Shown: positions 14,641-21,824 of the stretch, piece by piece
Layout: each line of letters starts with the position of its first letter
How positions within the stretch are numbered: the stretch's first letter is position 1
Notes under the pieces: model-generated
What the model was told of the DNA's origin: nothing
The model's database searches: none
What the model saw: only the letters and a program-made list of their open reading frames with translations
DNA from: an uncultured Rubrobacteraceae bacterium
Lineage (GTDB): Bacteria > Actinomycetota > Rubrobacteria > Rubrobacterales > Rubrobacteraceae
Direction: 5' to 3'
NCBI GenBank assembly: GCA_902806015.1
Contig: CADCUZ010000114.1
Coordinates: forward strand, 1,801 to 28,511
Length of the DNA stretch: 26,711 nt
Translations under genes and position numbers: made by a program

Positions 14641-14769
14641 AACCGTCTCCTAGCCAGGTCGCCGACACTTTCCCAGGAAGTATATATATCCACTCGAACC
14701 ACGCGCGCCACAGGACGACCTAGGACGCGGTTCTCGACGAGCGCCGTCCTCGATTTACGGGTTCGGGGT

Positions 14770-14775
14770 TACAAT
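14770..14775 (+). promoter_or_regulatory. -10 box TACAAT of queG
   Basis: TACAAT lies 11 bases before the queG ATG, with no Shine-Dalgarno between, so the leader would be at most about five bases. No clear -35. Confidence 0.5.
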
Positions 14776-14786
14776 CCGAAGGCCTC

Positions 14787-15959
14787 ATGGAACGCGACAA
14801 GAACAGCATCGGCCCGACCGAAGCCCGCCGCCTTCTTGAGGAGCGGGCGCGAGAGGCGGGCTTCGACCTCGTCGGGGTGACGCGGGCGGGGCCGCTGCGG
14901 GCCGGCGGGGAGAGGTTGCGGGAGTGGCAGGAGGCCGGGATGGCAGCCGACATGGGGTTTATGCACCGTCCGGTGGAGCTACTGGCGAACCCGAAGAAGC
15001 TGCAGAAGAGCGCCCGGAGCGTCGTGTCGCTTGGGGTCTCGTACTATCCCGGCGAGCATCCCGAGAACACGGAGGGCGGAGGGCGGGTCGCGCGGTACGC
15101 CTGGGGACGGGACTACCACGAGGTCATAAAGGAGCGGTTGTTCCGGCTGCGGAGGCAGTTGGAGGAAGACCTCGGGACGAAGATCAAGGCCCGGGGGTTC
15201 ACGGACGCGGTGCCGCTGCTGGAGCGCTCGGCGGCCCAGCACGCGGGGCTCGGGTTCTTTGGGCGGAACTCTTGCCTGATAGACGGGGATATCGGATCGT
15301 ACTTCTTTATCGCCGACCTTATTGTGGACCTGGACCTCAAACCCGACGAGCCGGGCACAGGCACTTGCGGGCGCTGCACCCGCTGCATGGCCCGGTGCCC
15401 GACCGGTGCCATCAAGGCCCCGGGGGTGGTGGACGCCAGGCTTTGCATCTCGTACCTTACGATAGAGAACTCGGGCGAGATCCCGCGCGAGCTCCGTCCC
15501 AAAGTCGGCGACTGGGCCTTCGGCTGCGACGTCTGCCAGGAGGTCTGCCCGTACAACAAGACGAAGGCGACGAAGAGCCGCTGGCCGGAGTTCTCGGCAA
15601 AGAGCGGGGCCGGGCCGTACCTGGGGGTGGAAGAGGCGCTGAGGATCAGGACCGACGAGGAGTTCGAGGGGCGTTTCGCGGGGACGCCGCTCACGCGGCC
15701 GGGGCGGGCCGGTCTGTTGCGAAACTGCTGCGTGGCGGCGGGGAACCTGAGATCCGAGGGGGCGATCCCGGCGCTTGAGGAGTGTTTGCGGGAAGATCCG
15801 TCGGAGCTCGTGCGGGGGCACGCGGCCTGGGCCCTGGGTGAGATCGGGGGTTCAGAGGGGACGCTTAGGGAGGCGGCAAGGCGGGAGACGGATGGGTGGT
15901 GCTTGGGCGAGATCCGGCTCGCGCTGGGGCGCGCGGCTACGGACGCGGGCTTGGGTTAG
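14787..15959 (+). CDS. queG: Epoxyqueuosine reductase QueG
   Basis: A 390-aa cobalamin- and Fe-S-dependent enzyme that reduces epoxyqueuosine to queuosine in tRNA, the last step of queuosine synthesis. The N-terminal cobalamin-binding region is followed by the conserved RYAWGRDYHEVIK and FTDAVPLLERSAAQHAGLGFFGRNSCLI; Asp140 corresponds to the proposed catalytic acid. Two [4Fe-4S] clusters are bound by Cys194/197/200/204 (CGRCTRCMARCP) and Cys247/250/254 (CDVCQEVCP), with Cys220 completing the set. Residues ~310-385 form HEAT-like helices (CCVAAGNLRSEGAIPALEE and so on) as in longer QueG proteins. A TACAAT box 11 bases before ATG and no ribosome binding site suggest a near-leaderless mRNA. No other queuosine gene is in the window. 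Confidence 0.93.
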   Translation: MERDKNSIGPTEARRLLEERAREAGFDLVGVTRAGPLRAGGERLREWQEAGMAADMGFMHRPVELLANPKKLQKSARSVVSLGVSYYPGEHPENTEGGGRVARYAWGRDYHEVIKERLFRLRRQLEEDLGTKIKARGFTDAVPLLERSAAQHAGLGFFGRNSCLIDGDIGSYFFIADLIVDLDLKPDEPGTGTCGRCTRCMARCPTGAIKAPGVVDARLCISYLTIENSGEIPRELRPKVGDWAFGCDVCQEVCPYNKTKATKSRWPEFSAKSGAGPYLGVEEALRIRTDEEFEGRFAGTPLTRPGRAGLLRNCCVAAGNLRSEGAIPALEECLREDPSELVRGHAAWALGEIGGSEGTLREAARRETDGWCLGEIRLALGRAATDAGLG

Positions 15960-15962
15960 AAT
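15957..15962 (+). promoter_or_regulatory. -10 box TAGAAT of the J-domain gene, overlapping the queG stop
   Basis: TAGAAT contains the queG stop codon (TAG, 15957-15959) and lies nine bases before ATG 15972. No Shine-Dalgarno is present, so the transcript would start about two bases from the ATG. Confidence 0.5.
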
Positions 15963-15971
15963 AGGGAAACG

Positions 15972-16775
15972 ATGGCGAAGATTACCAACTATTATGAGGT
16001 TCTCGGCGTCCGGCGCGAGGCCTCGCAGGTAGAGATCCGGAACGCATACCGTAACCTCGCGAAGGAGCTCCACCCGGACCATCCCGGCGGGAGCGCCGAG
16101 GGATTCTCCCGGTTGCAGGAGGCGAACGACGTCCTCTCGGACCCGGATCGCCGCCGCGAACACGACGAGGCCTTGGACCTCGCTCACGCCGCGGACCAGC
16201 TCGCAGGCCTCAACTTCGACTTCGACCAGGCCGACGACGATCTCTCCTCCCGCCGCCGCGCCCGCGAGTCGGTCGGCCCGTCCCTGGGCGAACGCCTGAA
16301 GGGCCGTTTCGGCAGGAAGGAAGGCCCCGCTGATAGCGGAGGCGCCGGGAGGGGTGCCGGCGGTAGGACCCGCGGGCGCTACGACATAAGCGAGACGCGC
16401 TGGTACGAGCCTCACCGTTTCGACCCCGAGCCCGTAACCCTGAAGTCCGGGGCCGTGTGCTTCGTGGGCGCCTTTTTGGCGTTCATCGCGGCGGGCCAGG
16501 TCGGGATCTGGGCAAACGGCGGGAGCCCGGGCATCTTCGAGTTCCTCACGGCCCTCAAACCGTTCATGTTCATCCTCTATACCCTGGTCGGGCTCCTCGC
16601 GGGCTACCTCGCCTTCAGGGCCGCCGGGTGGGCGGGGCTCGCCTTGGTCTTCGTCGCCGCGCTTGTGGTCGGCAGCCAGGGCCCCGAGAGCCTGCTGCGG
16701 TTCGCGACCGTCGGCATCGTCACGCTGCTCGTGGTGATCTGGCTCGGCAACCGCCGCGAGGTCGCCCGCCGCTGA
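15972..16775 (+). CDS. Membrane-anchored J-domain (DnaJ-like) protein
   Basis: A 267-aa protein. Residues 5-66 are a J domain (NYYEVLGVRREAS..., His34-Pro35-Asp36, then FSRLQEANDVLSDPDRRREHD), which recruits DnaK and stimulates its ATPase. There is no Gly/Phe linker, zinc finger or C-terminal substrate domain. Instead an Asp-rich and then a Gly/Arg-rich linker (~70-140) leads to about four hydrophobic segments (155-180, 188-212, 214-236, 240-258), so the J domain is held on the cytoplasmic face of the membrane. This is a type III DnaJ with a localised job, perhaps at a membrane complex; the client is unknown. It follows queG by 12 bases but seems to have its own -10 box. Confidence 0.83.
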   Translation: MAKITNYYEVLGVRREASQVEIRNAYRNLAKELHPDHPGGSAEGFSRLQEANDVLSDPDRRREHDEALDLAHAADQLAGLNFDFDQADDDLSSRRRARESVGPSLGERLKGRFGRKEGPADSGGAGRGAGGRTRGRYDISETRWYEPHRFDPEPVTLKSGAVCFVGAFLAFIAAGQVGIWANGGSPGIFEFLTALKPFMFILYTLVGLLAGYLAFRAAGWAGLALVFVAALVVGSQGPESLLRFATVGIVTLLVVIWLGNRREVARR

Positions 16776-16792
16776 ACCCCGATAGCGAGATA

Positions 16793-18379
16793 ATGACTTT
16801 TATCTCCCTTTTCGAGGGGCGAGCGGCCCCCGTCGAGAAGAGGGTGGCCGAGGCCTGGTGGGACCTTGCTGTGACGGGCTCCGAGGAGGCGCAGCAGGAG
16901 CTCGTCCGGGCGGGAACCGAGTACAACTGGCTGTTCGCCGACGAGGGGGAGCAGGAGACGGTCGCGGGCTGGTACCGGGAGCGGCGCTCTCTGGACGACG
17001 AGCTCTTGCGCCGGCAGGTGGAGGTCCTCTACAGGACGTACGCGGCCCGGCGGGGCGACGCGGAGACCCTGGACAGGATCGAGGAGCTGGAGGCCGAGGC
17101 GAACGCGGTCTACGGCAACCACCGGGGCGTCGTCGGTGGCAGGCCTGTGGGGGAGAATGAGGTGCGGGACATCCTGCGCACCTCCCGCGACGAGGGCTTG
17201 CGCCGGGAGGCGTGGGAGGCCTCCAAGACGGTGGGACGCGAGGTGGAGGGCACCGTCCGCGAGCTCGCCCGCCTGAGGAACAGGCTCGCCCGGGAGGCCG
17301 GCCACAGGGACCACTACCACCGTTCCCTCGACTTGCAAGAGATGGACGTCGCGGAGCTCGAAGGGCTTATGGCGGATCTCAAGGCTGCGACGGACGCCCC
17401 CTTCGGGGAGCTCAAGGGACGCATCGACGGACGGATGGGGGAAAGGTTCGGGGTCCAGACCGTGATGCCCTGGCACCTCTCGGACCCGTTCTTCCAGGAG
17501 CCCCCAAAGGACGGGACCCTCGACACTGACGGTTTTTTCGAGGGCAAGGACCTCGAAGCCCTCACCCGCAAGACCTACGACGCTCTGGGACTGGACGTGC
17601 GCGGCGTCGTGGCGAAGAGCGACCTGTACGCCCGTCCCGGCAAGAACCAGCACGCCTTCTGCCTACCGGTCGGGCGGGACTACCCTTACGACGTGCGGGT
17701 GCTGGCGAACCTGCGGGCCGGCAGGCCCGACGCCTACTGGATGAACACGATGCTCCACGAGTTCGGCCATGCCGTCTACGACCGCCACATAAACCCGAAG
17801 CTTCCCTACCTCCTGCGCGGCGTCTCCCACATCGCCACGACCGAGGCCATCGCCCTGATGATGGGCGCCCTGGCCGAAGAACTCGGCTGGCTGCGCGGCG
17901 TGGCGGGCGTGCCGGAGGAAGAGCTCGCGCCCGAGCGGGGACGGCTCGCCGCGCGTCGCCGGGAGGAGCTGCTCGTCTTTACGCGGTGGGCGCTCGTGGT
18001 GTTCCGGTTCGAGAAGGAGCTCTACGCCGACCCGGACCGCGAGGACCTCAACGGGGCCTGGTGGGACCTCGTCGAGAAGCTGCAGCTCGTCGGGCGTCCG
18101 CCGGGGCGCGACGAGCCGGACTGGGCGGCCAAGATCCACGTCGCGACCGCCCCCGTCTACTACCACAACTACGTGCTGGGGAACCTGATTTCCGCCCAGC
18201 TAAGAGCCTACCTGGAGGAGAACATAACCCTGGGCCCCTTCTACGAGAACGAGGTCGCCGGCCGCTACCTCCTCGAATCCTTCTTCGGTCCCGGCGCCCG
18301 CGAGAACTGGCGCGACACCGTCCTGCGCGCCACCGGGGAGCCGCTCGACCCCCGGCACTTCGTCCGGTCCCTCGGCTGA
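16793..18379 (+). CDS. ACE-like (M2/M3, gluzincin) metallopeptidase
   Basis: A 528-aa, mostly helical zinc peptidase without signal peptide. The zinc motif is His322-Glu-Phe-Gly-His326 (LHEFGHAVYD), and Glu351 in SHIATTEAIALMMGAL, 25 residues after the second His, matches the third zinc ligand position of family M2 (angiotensin-converting-enzyme-like peptidyl dipeptidases) better than the M3 pattern. Total length also suits bacterial M2-like proteins, and the C-terminal YYHNYVLGNLISAQL provides the Tyr/His-type substrate-binding residues. It probably trims dipeptides from oligopeptides in the cytoplasm. ATG 16793 is 17 bases after the J-domain stop; the ribosome binding site is weak (GCGAG). 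The frame is open upstream, but that part overlaps the J-domain gene. Confidence 0.8.
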   Translation: MTFISLFEGRAAPVEKRVAEAWWDLAVTGSEEAQQELVRAGTEYNWLFADEGEQETVAGWYRERRSLDDELLRRQVEVLYRTYAARRGDAETLDRIEELEAEANAVYGNHRGVVGGRPVGENEVRDILRTSRDEGLRREAWEASKTVGREVEGTVRELARLRNRLAREAGHRDHYHRSLDLQEMDVAELEGLMADLKAATDAPFGELKGRIDGRMGERFGVQTVMPWHLSDPFFQEPPKDGTLDTDGFFEGKDLEALTRKTYDALGLDVRGVVAKSDLYARPGKNQHAFCLPVGRDYPYDVRVLANLRAGRPDAYWMNTMLHEFGHAVYDRHINPKLPYLLRGVSHIATTEAIALMMGALAEELGWLRGVAGVPEEELAPERGRLAARRREELLVFTRWALVVFRFEKELYADPDREDLNGAWWDLVEKLQLVGRPPGRDEPDWAAKIHVATAPVYYHNYVLGNLISAQLRAYLEENITLGPFYENEVAGRYLLESFFGPGARENWRDTVLRATGEPLDPRHFVRSLG

Positions 18380-18407
18380 TCGGCCGGCAGGCTAACCTTC
18401 CCTAACC

Positions 18408-18421
18408 GGGATCTCGATCCC
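18408..18421. terminator. Inverted repeat GGGATC-TC-GATCCC between peptidase and pseudogene
   Basis: A 14-base near-palindrome lies in the 43-base gap between the peptidase stop and the end of the convergent broken lipoprotein gene. The loop is tight and no T run follows; a bidirectional terminator is possible only. Confidence 0.25.
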
Positions 18422-18422
18422 T

Positions 18423-19345
18423 TCAAAGAGCTCTCACCGGCGCTCGCGGCCCCGACCCGCAGGAGGCCCGTACCACAGAGAACGGCGGCAGGTCCAGGAT
18501 CGCCTCGAAGTATCCCTAGGTGCGGCTCCGGTCGTTCCCCGTGACGGTCTTGCGGACCCGCCCTCCCCCTGGCGTCTTGAGGATTATGGTGTCGGAGGCC
18601 CCGAAGTTGCAGGAGTAGCCGCCGACGGCGAGGGGATCGGAGACCTCGTCCCCGGGGCGAGGCTCGACGAGCACGGTCTCCTCGCGCGGCCGGCGGGGGC
18701 TTATACGGGGACGGACCCGCGCGCTCGAGATCCACCACGAGGTGCGCCGGGTCGGCGAGGGCCAGCGCCCTGTAGCGGAAAGCCCGCCGGGCGGTGAAGT
18801 CGACGAACATGGCGCCCTTTGGGGCGCGCACGACGTGAAAGCTCACCGCGGGGCCCTCGCCGAACTCCCCGTCCGAGACGCTGGTGGCGCTCGCGGAGGG
18901 GAGGTTGATCCTCAGCGGGCCGTCGCCCTGCGGGCTGGCGAGGGTCCAGTGGAGCACCCCCGGCGGGCACCCCCGGTCGGCTCTTCCCCGACGCCCAGGG
19001 CAAGGACTATCCGCTCGTAGCCTTGGTGCTCGCCATGTCGGACGGCGAGCACGGTATCCGCTTTGAAGCCCGAACAACCGTCCGCGAACGGTTCCGGTGA
19101 CGGCGTGTCCGGCCCGTCGTCTGGCACGGCGACGGGGGAGGCTGCACCGACGGTCGTATCGGGCACGACCTGGGCGCCCGGCGCCGCGACGACCACCTCC
19201 GCAGGGTGCTACGAGTCAGCGTTGGCGTCCGGGCCTCTTCGAGCGGCGCGGCACCAGAGCACCCCACGTTAAGAGGGGTCGGCAGGACCGGCGCCAGGAC
19301 GCCCAGCCGCCAGAGCATGGCTCGTACATCCGAAGGTGCGCCCAT
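18423..19345 (-). pseudogene. Degraded lipoprotein gene with AMIN-like and Gmad2-like domains
   Basis: Read on the minus strand, conserved segments appear one after another in different frames. They are: MLWRLGVLAPVLPTPLNVGC (signal/lipobox-like) near 19318; a Pro/Val-rich linker and ADTVLAVRHGEHQGYERIVL at ~19065-19005; after a shift near 18970, LHWTLASPQGDGPLRINLP to GAMFVDFTARRAFRYRALAL and PAHLVVDLERA (AMIN-like) at ~18960-18715; after another shift, PRPGDEVSDPLAVGGYSCNFG to TIILKTPGGGRV (Gmad2-like), an in-frame TAG at ~18518, then GYFEAILDLPPFSVVRASCG and TGA at 18423. Intact relatives are exported beta-sandwich proteins of unknown function, thought to bind cell-wall or other envelope ligands. 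At least three frameshifts and one nonsense codon make function unlikely unless there are sequencing errors. Confidence 0.7.
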
Positions 19346-19403
19346 AAGCCCCGAGCGTTATAGGGAGGGATGTTTGCGGGACGCTTGAGGCGATGTTTCG
19401 CCT

Positions 19404-19434
19404 TTGTTACGCGTTTCTGCCCCTAAACTATAAT
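19404..19434 (+). promoter_or_regulatory. Promoter of the PLP dehydratase gene (TTGTTA-19-TATAAT)
   Basis: TATAAT at 19429-19434 is a consensus -10; TTGTTA at 19404-19409 is a fair -35 with a long 19-base spacer. Transcription would start near 19441, giving a ~25-base leader with a good Shine-Dalgarno, unlike the leaderless-type genes elsewhere in the window. Confidence 0.6.
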
Positions 19435-19465
19435 GAACTATCGGTTCCAGAGGAGGAGGGCGGAC

Positions 19466-20440
19466 ATGATCCGCGCTGAACATGTCGCGGCGGCGCAGCG
19501 GAGGTTGCGAGGGGTGGCATTCCGCACCCCCCTGATCCCCTGCCCCGACGGCGACGGGGGGCGTCGCCTTCTCTTCAAGCCCGAGAGCCTTCAGCCGACC
19601 GGGGCCTTCAAGCTGCGCGGGGCGTACAACAAGATCTCCTCCTTGGGCCCGGAAGAAAGCGCCCGGGGAGTGGTGGCCCATTCAAGCGGGAACCACGCGC
19701 GGGCCGTCGCCTACGCGGCGCGCGCCTTGGGCGTGCGCGCCACCATAGTCATGCCGCGCGGCGCCCCGAAAGGAAAACTCGACGCCACGGCGGCGCTAGG
19801 GCCGGAGATGGTGCTCGTCGGGCCGGACAGCGGGGAGCGCGCCAGAAGGGCGGAGGAGCTTGCGGCGGAGCACGGCTACGTGCCCGTCCCGCCCTACGAC
19901 GACGAGACCCTCATCGCGGGCCAGGGGACCGTCGGGGCGGAAATCCTGGACGACCTGCCGGACGTGGAGACGGTGCTCGTGCCGGTCAGCGGCGGCGGGC
20001 TCATAAGCGGCGTCGCCGCGGCGATCAAGCTTACCCGGCCGGGCGTGCAAGTGATCGGTGTGGAGCCGGAGCTCGCGGCCGACGCCAGGGAGAGCCTGCG
20101 CAGCGGACGCCTGGTCGAGTTTTCGGCGGAGAAGGTGAGCCTGACGGTCGCCGACGGCCTGCGCGTCCGGAAGTTGGGCGACGCGCCTTTCGAGCACGTC
20201 CTGGCCCTCGTGGACGATGTCGTCGCCGTCACGGAAGAGGAAATTCTGGCCGCCATGCGCCGCTTGGCCCTCCGGGTTCGCCTCGTCGCCGAGCCGAGCG
20301 GCGCCGTCACGTTCGCCGCCCACCTCTTCCACCGGCACGAGCTCCCCAACACCCGCCAGAACGTCGCAATCATAAGCGGCGGCAACGTGGAACCGGACCT
20401 TCTAGCGAAAGTCCTCGCCGGCGGCCCTAGCGTGGCGTGA
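19466..20440 (+). CDS. PLP-dependent threonine/serine dehydratase-family protein
   Basis: A 324-aa fold-type II PLP enzyme. PLP-binding Lys49 lies in PTGAFKLRGAYNK, the substrate-carboxylate loop is SSGNHARA (73-80), and the phosphate-binding Gly loop is SGGGLISG (175-182); the ending AIISGGNVEP is typical. It has no C-terminal ACT regulatory domain, so it resembles catabolic threonine dehydratase, serine racemase or threo-3-hydroxyaspartate ammonia-lyase; these cannot be separated by eye. ATG 19466 has GAGGAGG about nine bases upstream, better than the ATG at 19433, which overlaps the -10 box. The last 14 bases overlap the convergent MOSC gene. Confidence 0.86.
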   Translation: MIRAEHVAAAQRRLRGVAFRTPLIPCPDGDGGRRLLFKPESLQPTGAFKLRGAYNKISSLGPEESARGVVAHSSGNHARAVAYAARALGVRATIVMPRGAPKGKLDATAALGPEMVLVGPDSGERARRAEELAAEHGYVPVPPYDDETLIAGQGTVGAEILDDLPDVETVLVPVSGGGLISGVAAAIKLTRPGVQVIGVEPELAADARESLRSGRLVEFSAEKVSLTVADGLRVRKLGDAPFEHVLALVDDVVAVTEEEILAAMRRLALRVRLVAEPSGAVTFAAHLFHRHELPNTRQNVAIISGGNVEPDLLAKVLAGGPSVA

Positions 20441-21248
20441 CCTCGACGGGGTCTCCGATGCGCACGGCGCCGAGGGAGGTGTGGATCAGGTTCCGCCCGA
20501 ACCAGATTTCCCCACCGGACCTGCGATAGGTAGCCAGAGTGCGAAGCGGTTCCTTGCTCCGTCGGCCAGTCTCCTGGTCCACGGTCGTTACGGCGCACCG
20601 CGAGCACGGTTCAGCGACCCGGAAGGCCGCGCCGCCGATCCGGGCCTCTCCCCATCCGTCCTCTGCGTAGGGGCCGCAACCCCTGACGACTAGGTTCGGC
20701 CGGAAGCGGTTCATGGGGACGGGCCGTTCGAGCCGGCCGTTCAGGTCTTCGAGGGAGGCCTCGGAGATCACAAGCAGCGAGAAGGCGTCCGCGAAGCTCG
20801 TCTGATCTCCCTCCCTAGCGTAAACGGAGCCAACGGGCCGGACGTCGTCGTCGGGCTTGCGAACGAGCCGGCGAGGAACGTCAAGGAACCCGCTGAACCA
20901 GCGGTCGGCCTCCTCGCTGACGGCCGCACCGCGCTGCCTATCCCCCCAAACCTCGACGTCTACCCGTTCCCCATCTTCCCTTTCCAGGGGCACCTCGAGG
21001 TCTGGCATGCCAGGGGCGGAGACGATGAGGCCCTCAGGGGTGAGGCGGGTGGAGACCAGGGCCATCCTCGGATGCCGGCGCTGGGACACGAACCCGCCCG
21101 CCCCGTCCACGAGCATCCAGCGCCGGTCGTGGCGCAGACCGGTCGCGACGAGGTCGGCGCGCTTCAGGGAGATGCCGCCGCAGGACTTTATGGGGTAGAC
21201 GTAGAGCCCGCTCAGAACGGGAACTCCGTTGTCCGGTCCCGCGGTCAC
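20427..21248 (-). CDS. MOSC-domain protein (YcbX/mARC-like molybdenum-cofactor protein)
   Basis: A 273-aa protein with the N-terminal MOSC beta-barrel (LSGLYVYPIKSCGGISLKRA at 12-31, then the RHDRRWMLVDGAGGFVSQR region) and a C-terminal MOSC domain containing NRFRPNLVV (180-188) and the PCSRCAVTTVDQETG segment; Cys215 or Cys218 is the expected molybdenum ligand. Homologues YcbX and mARC reduce N-hydroxylated bases and related compounds with a small ferredoxin/flavin partner. Start GTG 21248 overlaps the HIT-gene stop as GTGA, so translation is probably coupled; the upstream open frame is a shadow of the HIT gene. Confidence 0.87.
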   Translation of the reverse strand: MTAGPDNGVPVLSGLYVYPIKSCGGISLKRADLVATGLRHDRRWMLVDGAGGFVSQRRHPRMALVSTRLTPEGLIVSAPGMPDLEVPLEREDGERVDVEVWGDRQRGAAVSEEADRWFSGFLDVPRRLVRKPDDDVRPVGSVYAREGDQTSFADAFSLLVISEASLEDLNGRLERPVPMNRFRPNLVVRGCGPYAEDGWGEARIGGAAFRVAEPCSRCAVTTVDQETGRRSKEPLRTLATYRRSGGEIWFGRNLIHTSLGAVRIGDPVEVTPR

Positions 21249-21751
21249 ACCCGACCCATCCTGCGCCCGAGGCGCACCGCGAGCGGGGCCTTCTCCCCTT
21301 CCGGTATTTTCAGCGCCCCAGCGGTCTCCAGCATGACGGCGGCGAACTGCTCTTCCCCGTAGGGCGTACCGGGCGGCAGGGGCAAGCCGTGCCAGCGAAC
21401 GTGGGCGTTGCCCCCGTTGGAGCCCAGCGAAAGAGTGTAGATCCTCTCCGCCCCGACCTCCTCGCGAACCACCTCCGCGACCCGATGGACCACCCGCTGC
21501 AGGTCCAGACAGTCCTCGACCGTGAAGACCTCCGTTGCCTGCTCCCTGTGCTCCTCCGGGGCCACGAGCGTGTAGCCGCACCGTGTCGACCACCTGTTGA
21601 AGAAGGCGATGGCATCCTCGTCCTCGTAGACGATGTGGTGCGCGGCGAGATCCGGATCCCGCGACACGACCCCGCGGACGAAACACGGCCCGCTCCTCGC
21701 CCGCTCGTGGTAGGCATCCAGGTCCGGCGTGTATCGCTCGAAGGGGTGCAC
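21245..21751 (-). CDS. HIT-family protein with an Arg in place of the catalytic middle His
   Basis: A 168-aa histidine-triad protein: DEDAIAFFNRWSTRCGYTLVAPEEHREQ (~44-71) is the HIT nucleotide-binding start, and GGNAHVRWHGLPLPPGTPYGEEQ (~113-135) is the triad region. The triad H-x-H-x-H reads His117-Val-Arg119-Trp-His121, so the middle His, which forms the nucleotidyl intermediate in HIT hydrolases and transferases, is Arg (CGC at 21395-21397; CAC would be His). The rest of the protein looks intact and is coupled to the MOSC gene. Loss of activity or a non-catalytic role is therefore possible. GTG 21751 is the start; the Shine-Dalgarno is poor. It lies 74 bases after the decayed proS on the same strand. 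Confidence 0.78.
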   Translation of the reverse strand: MHPFERYTPDLDAYHERARSGPCFVRGVVSRDPDLAAHHIVYEDEDAIAFFNRWSTRCGYTLVAPEEHREQATEVFTVEDCLDLQRVVHRVAEVVREEVGAERIYTLSLGSNGGNAHVRWHGLPLPPGTPYGEEQFAAVMLETAGALKIPEGEKAPLAVRLGRRMGRV

Positions 21752-21824
21752 GCCCCCATCATCTCCATAAACGCCGGCCCATTCAAGCCCACGCTCATCG
21801 ACGCCCGCAGCACAAAACTCCCTC

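Noticed and set aside
20427..21686. A longer MOSC gene starting at 21686
   Set aside because: The first ~145 codons are an out-of-frame reading of the HIT gene; GTG 21248 with the GTGA overlap explains the real start.
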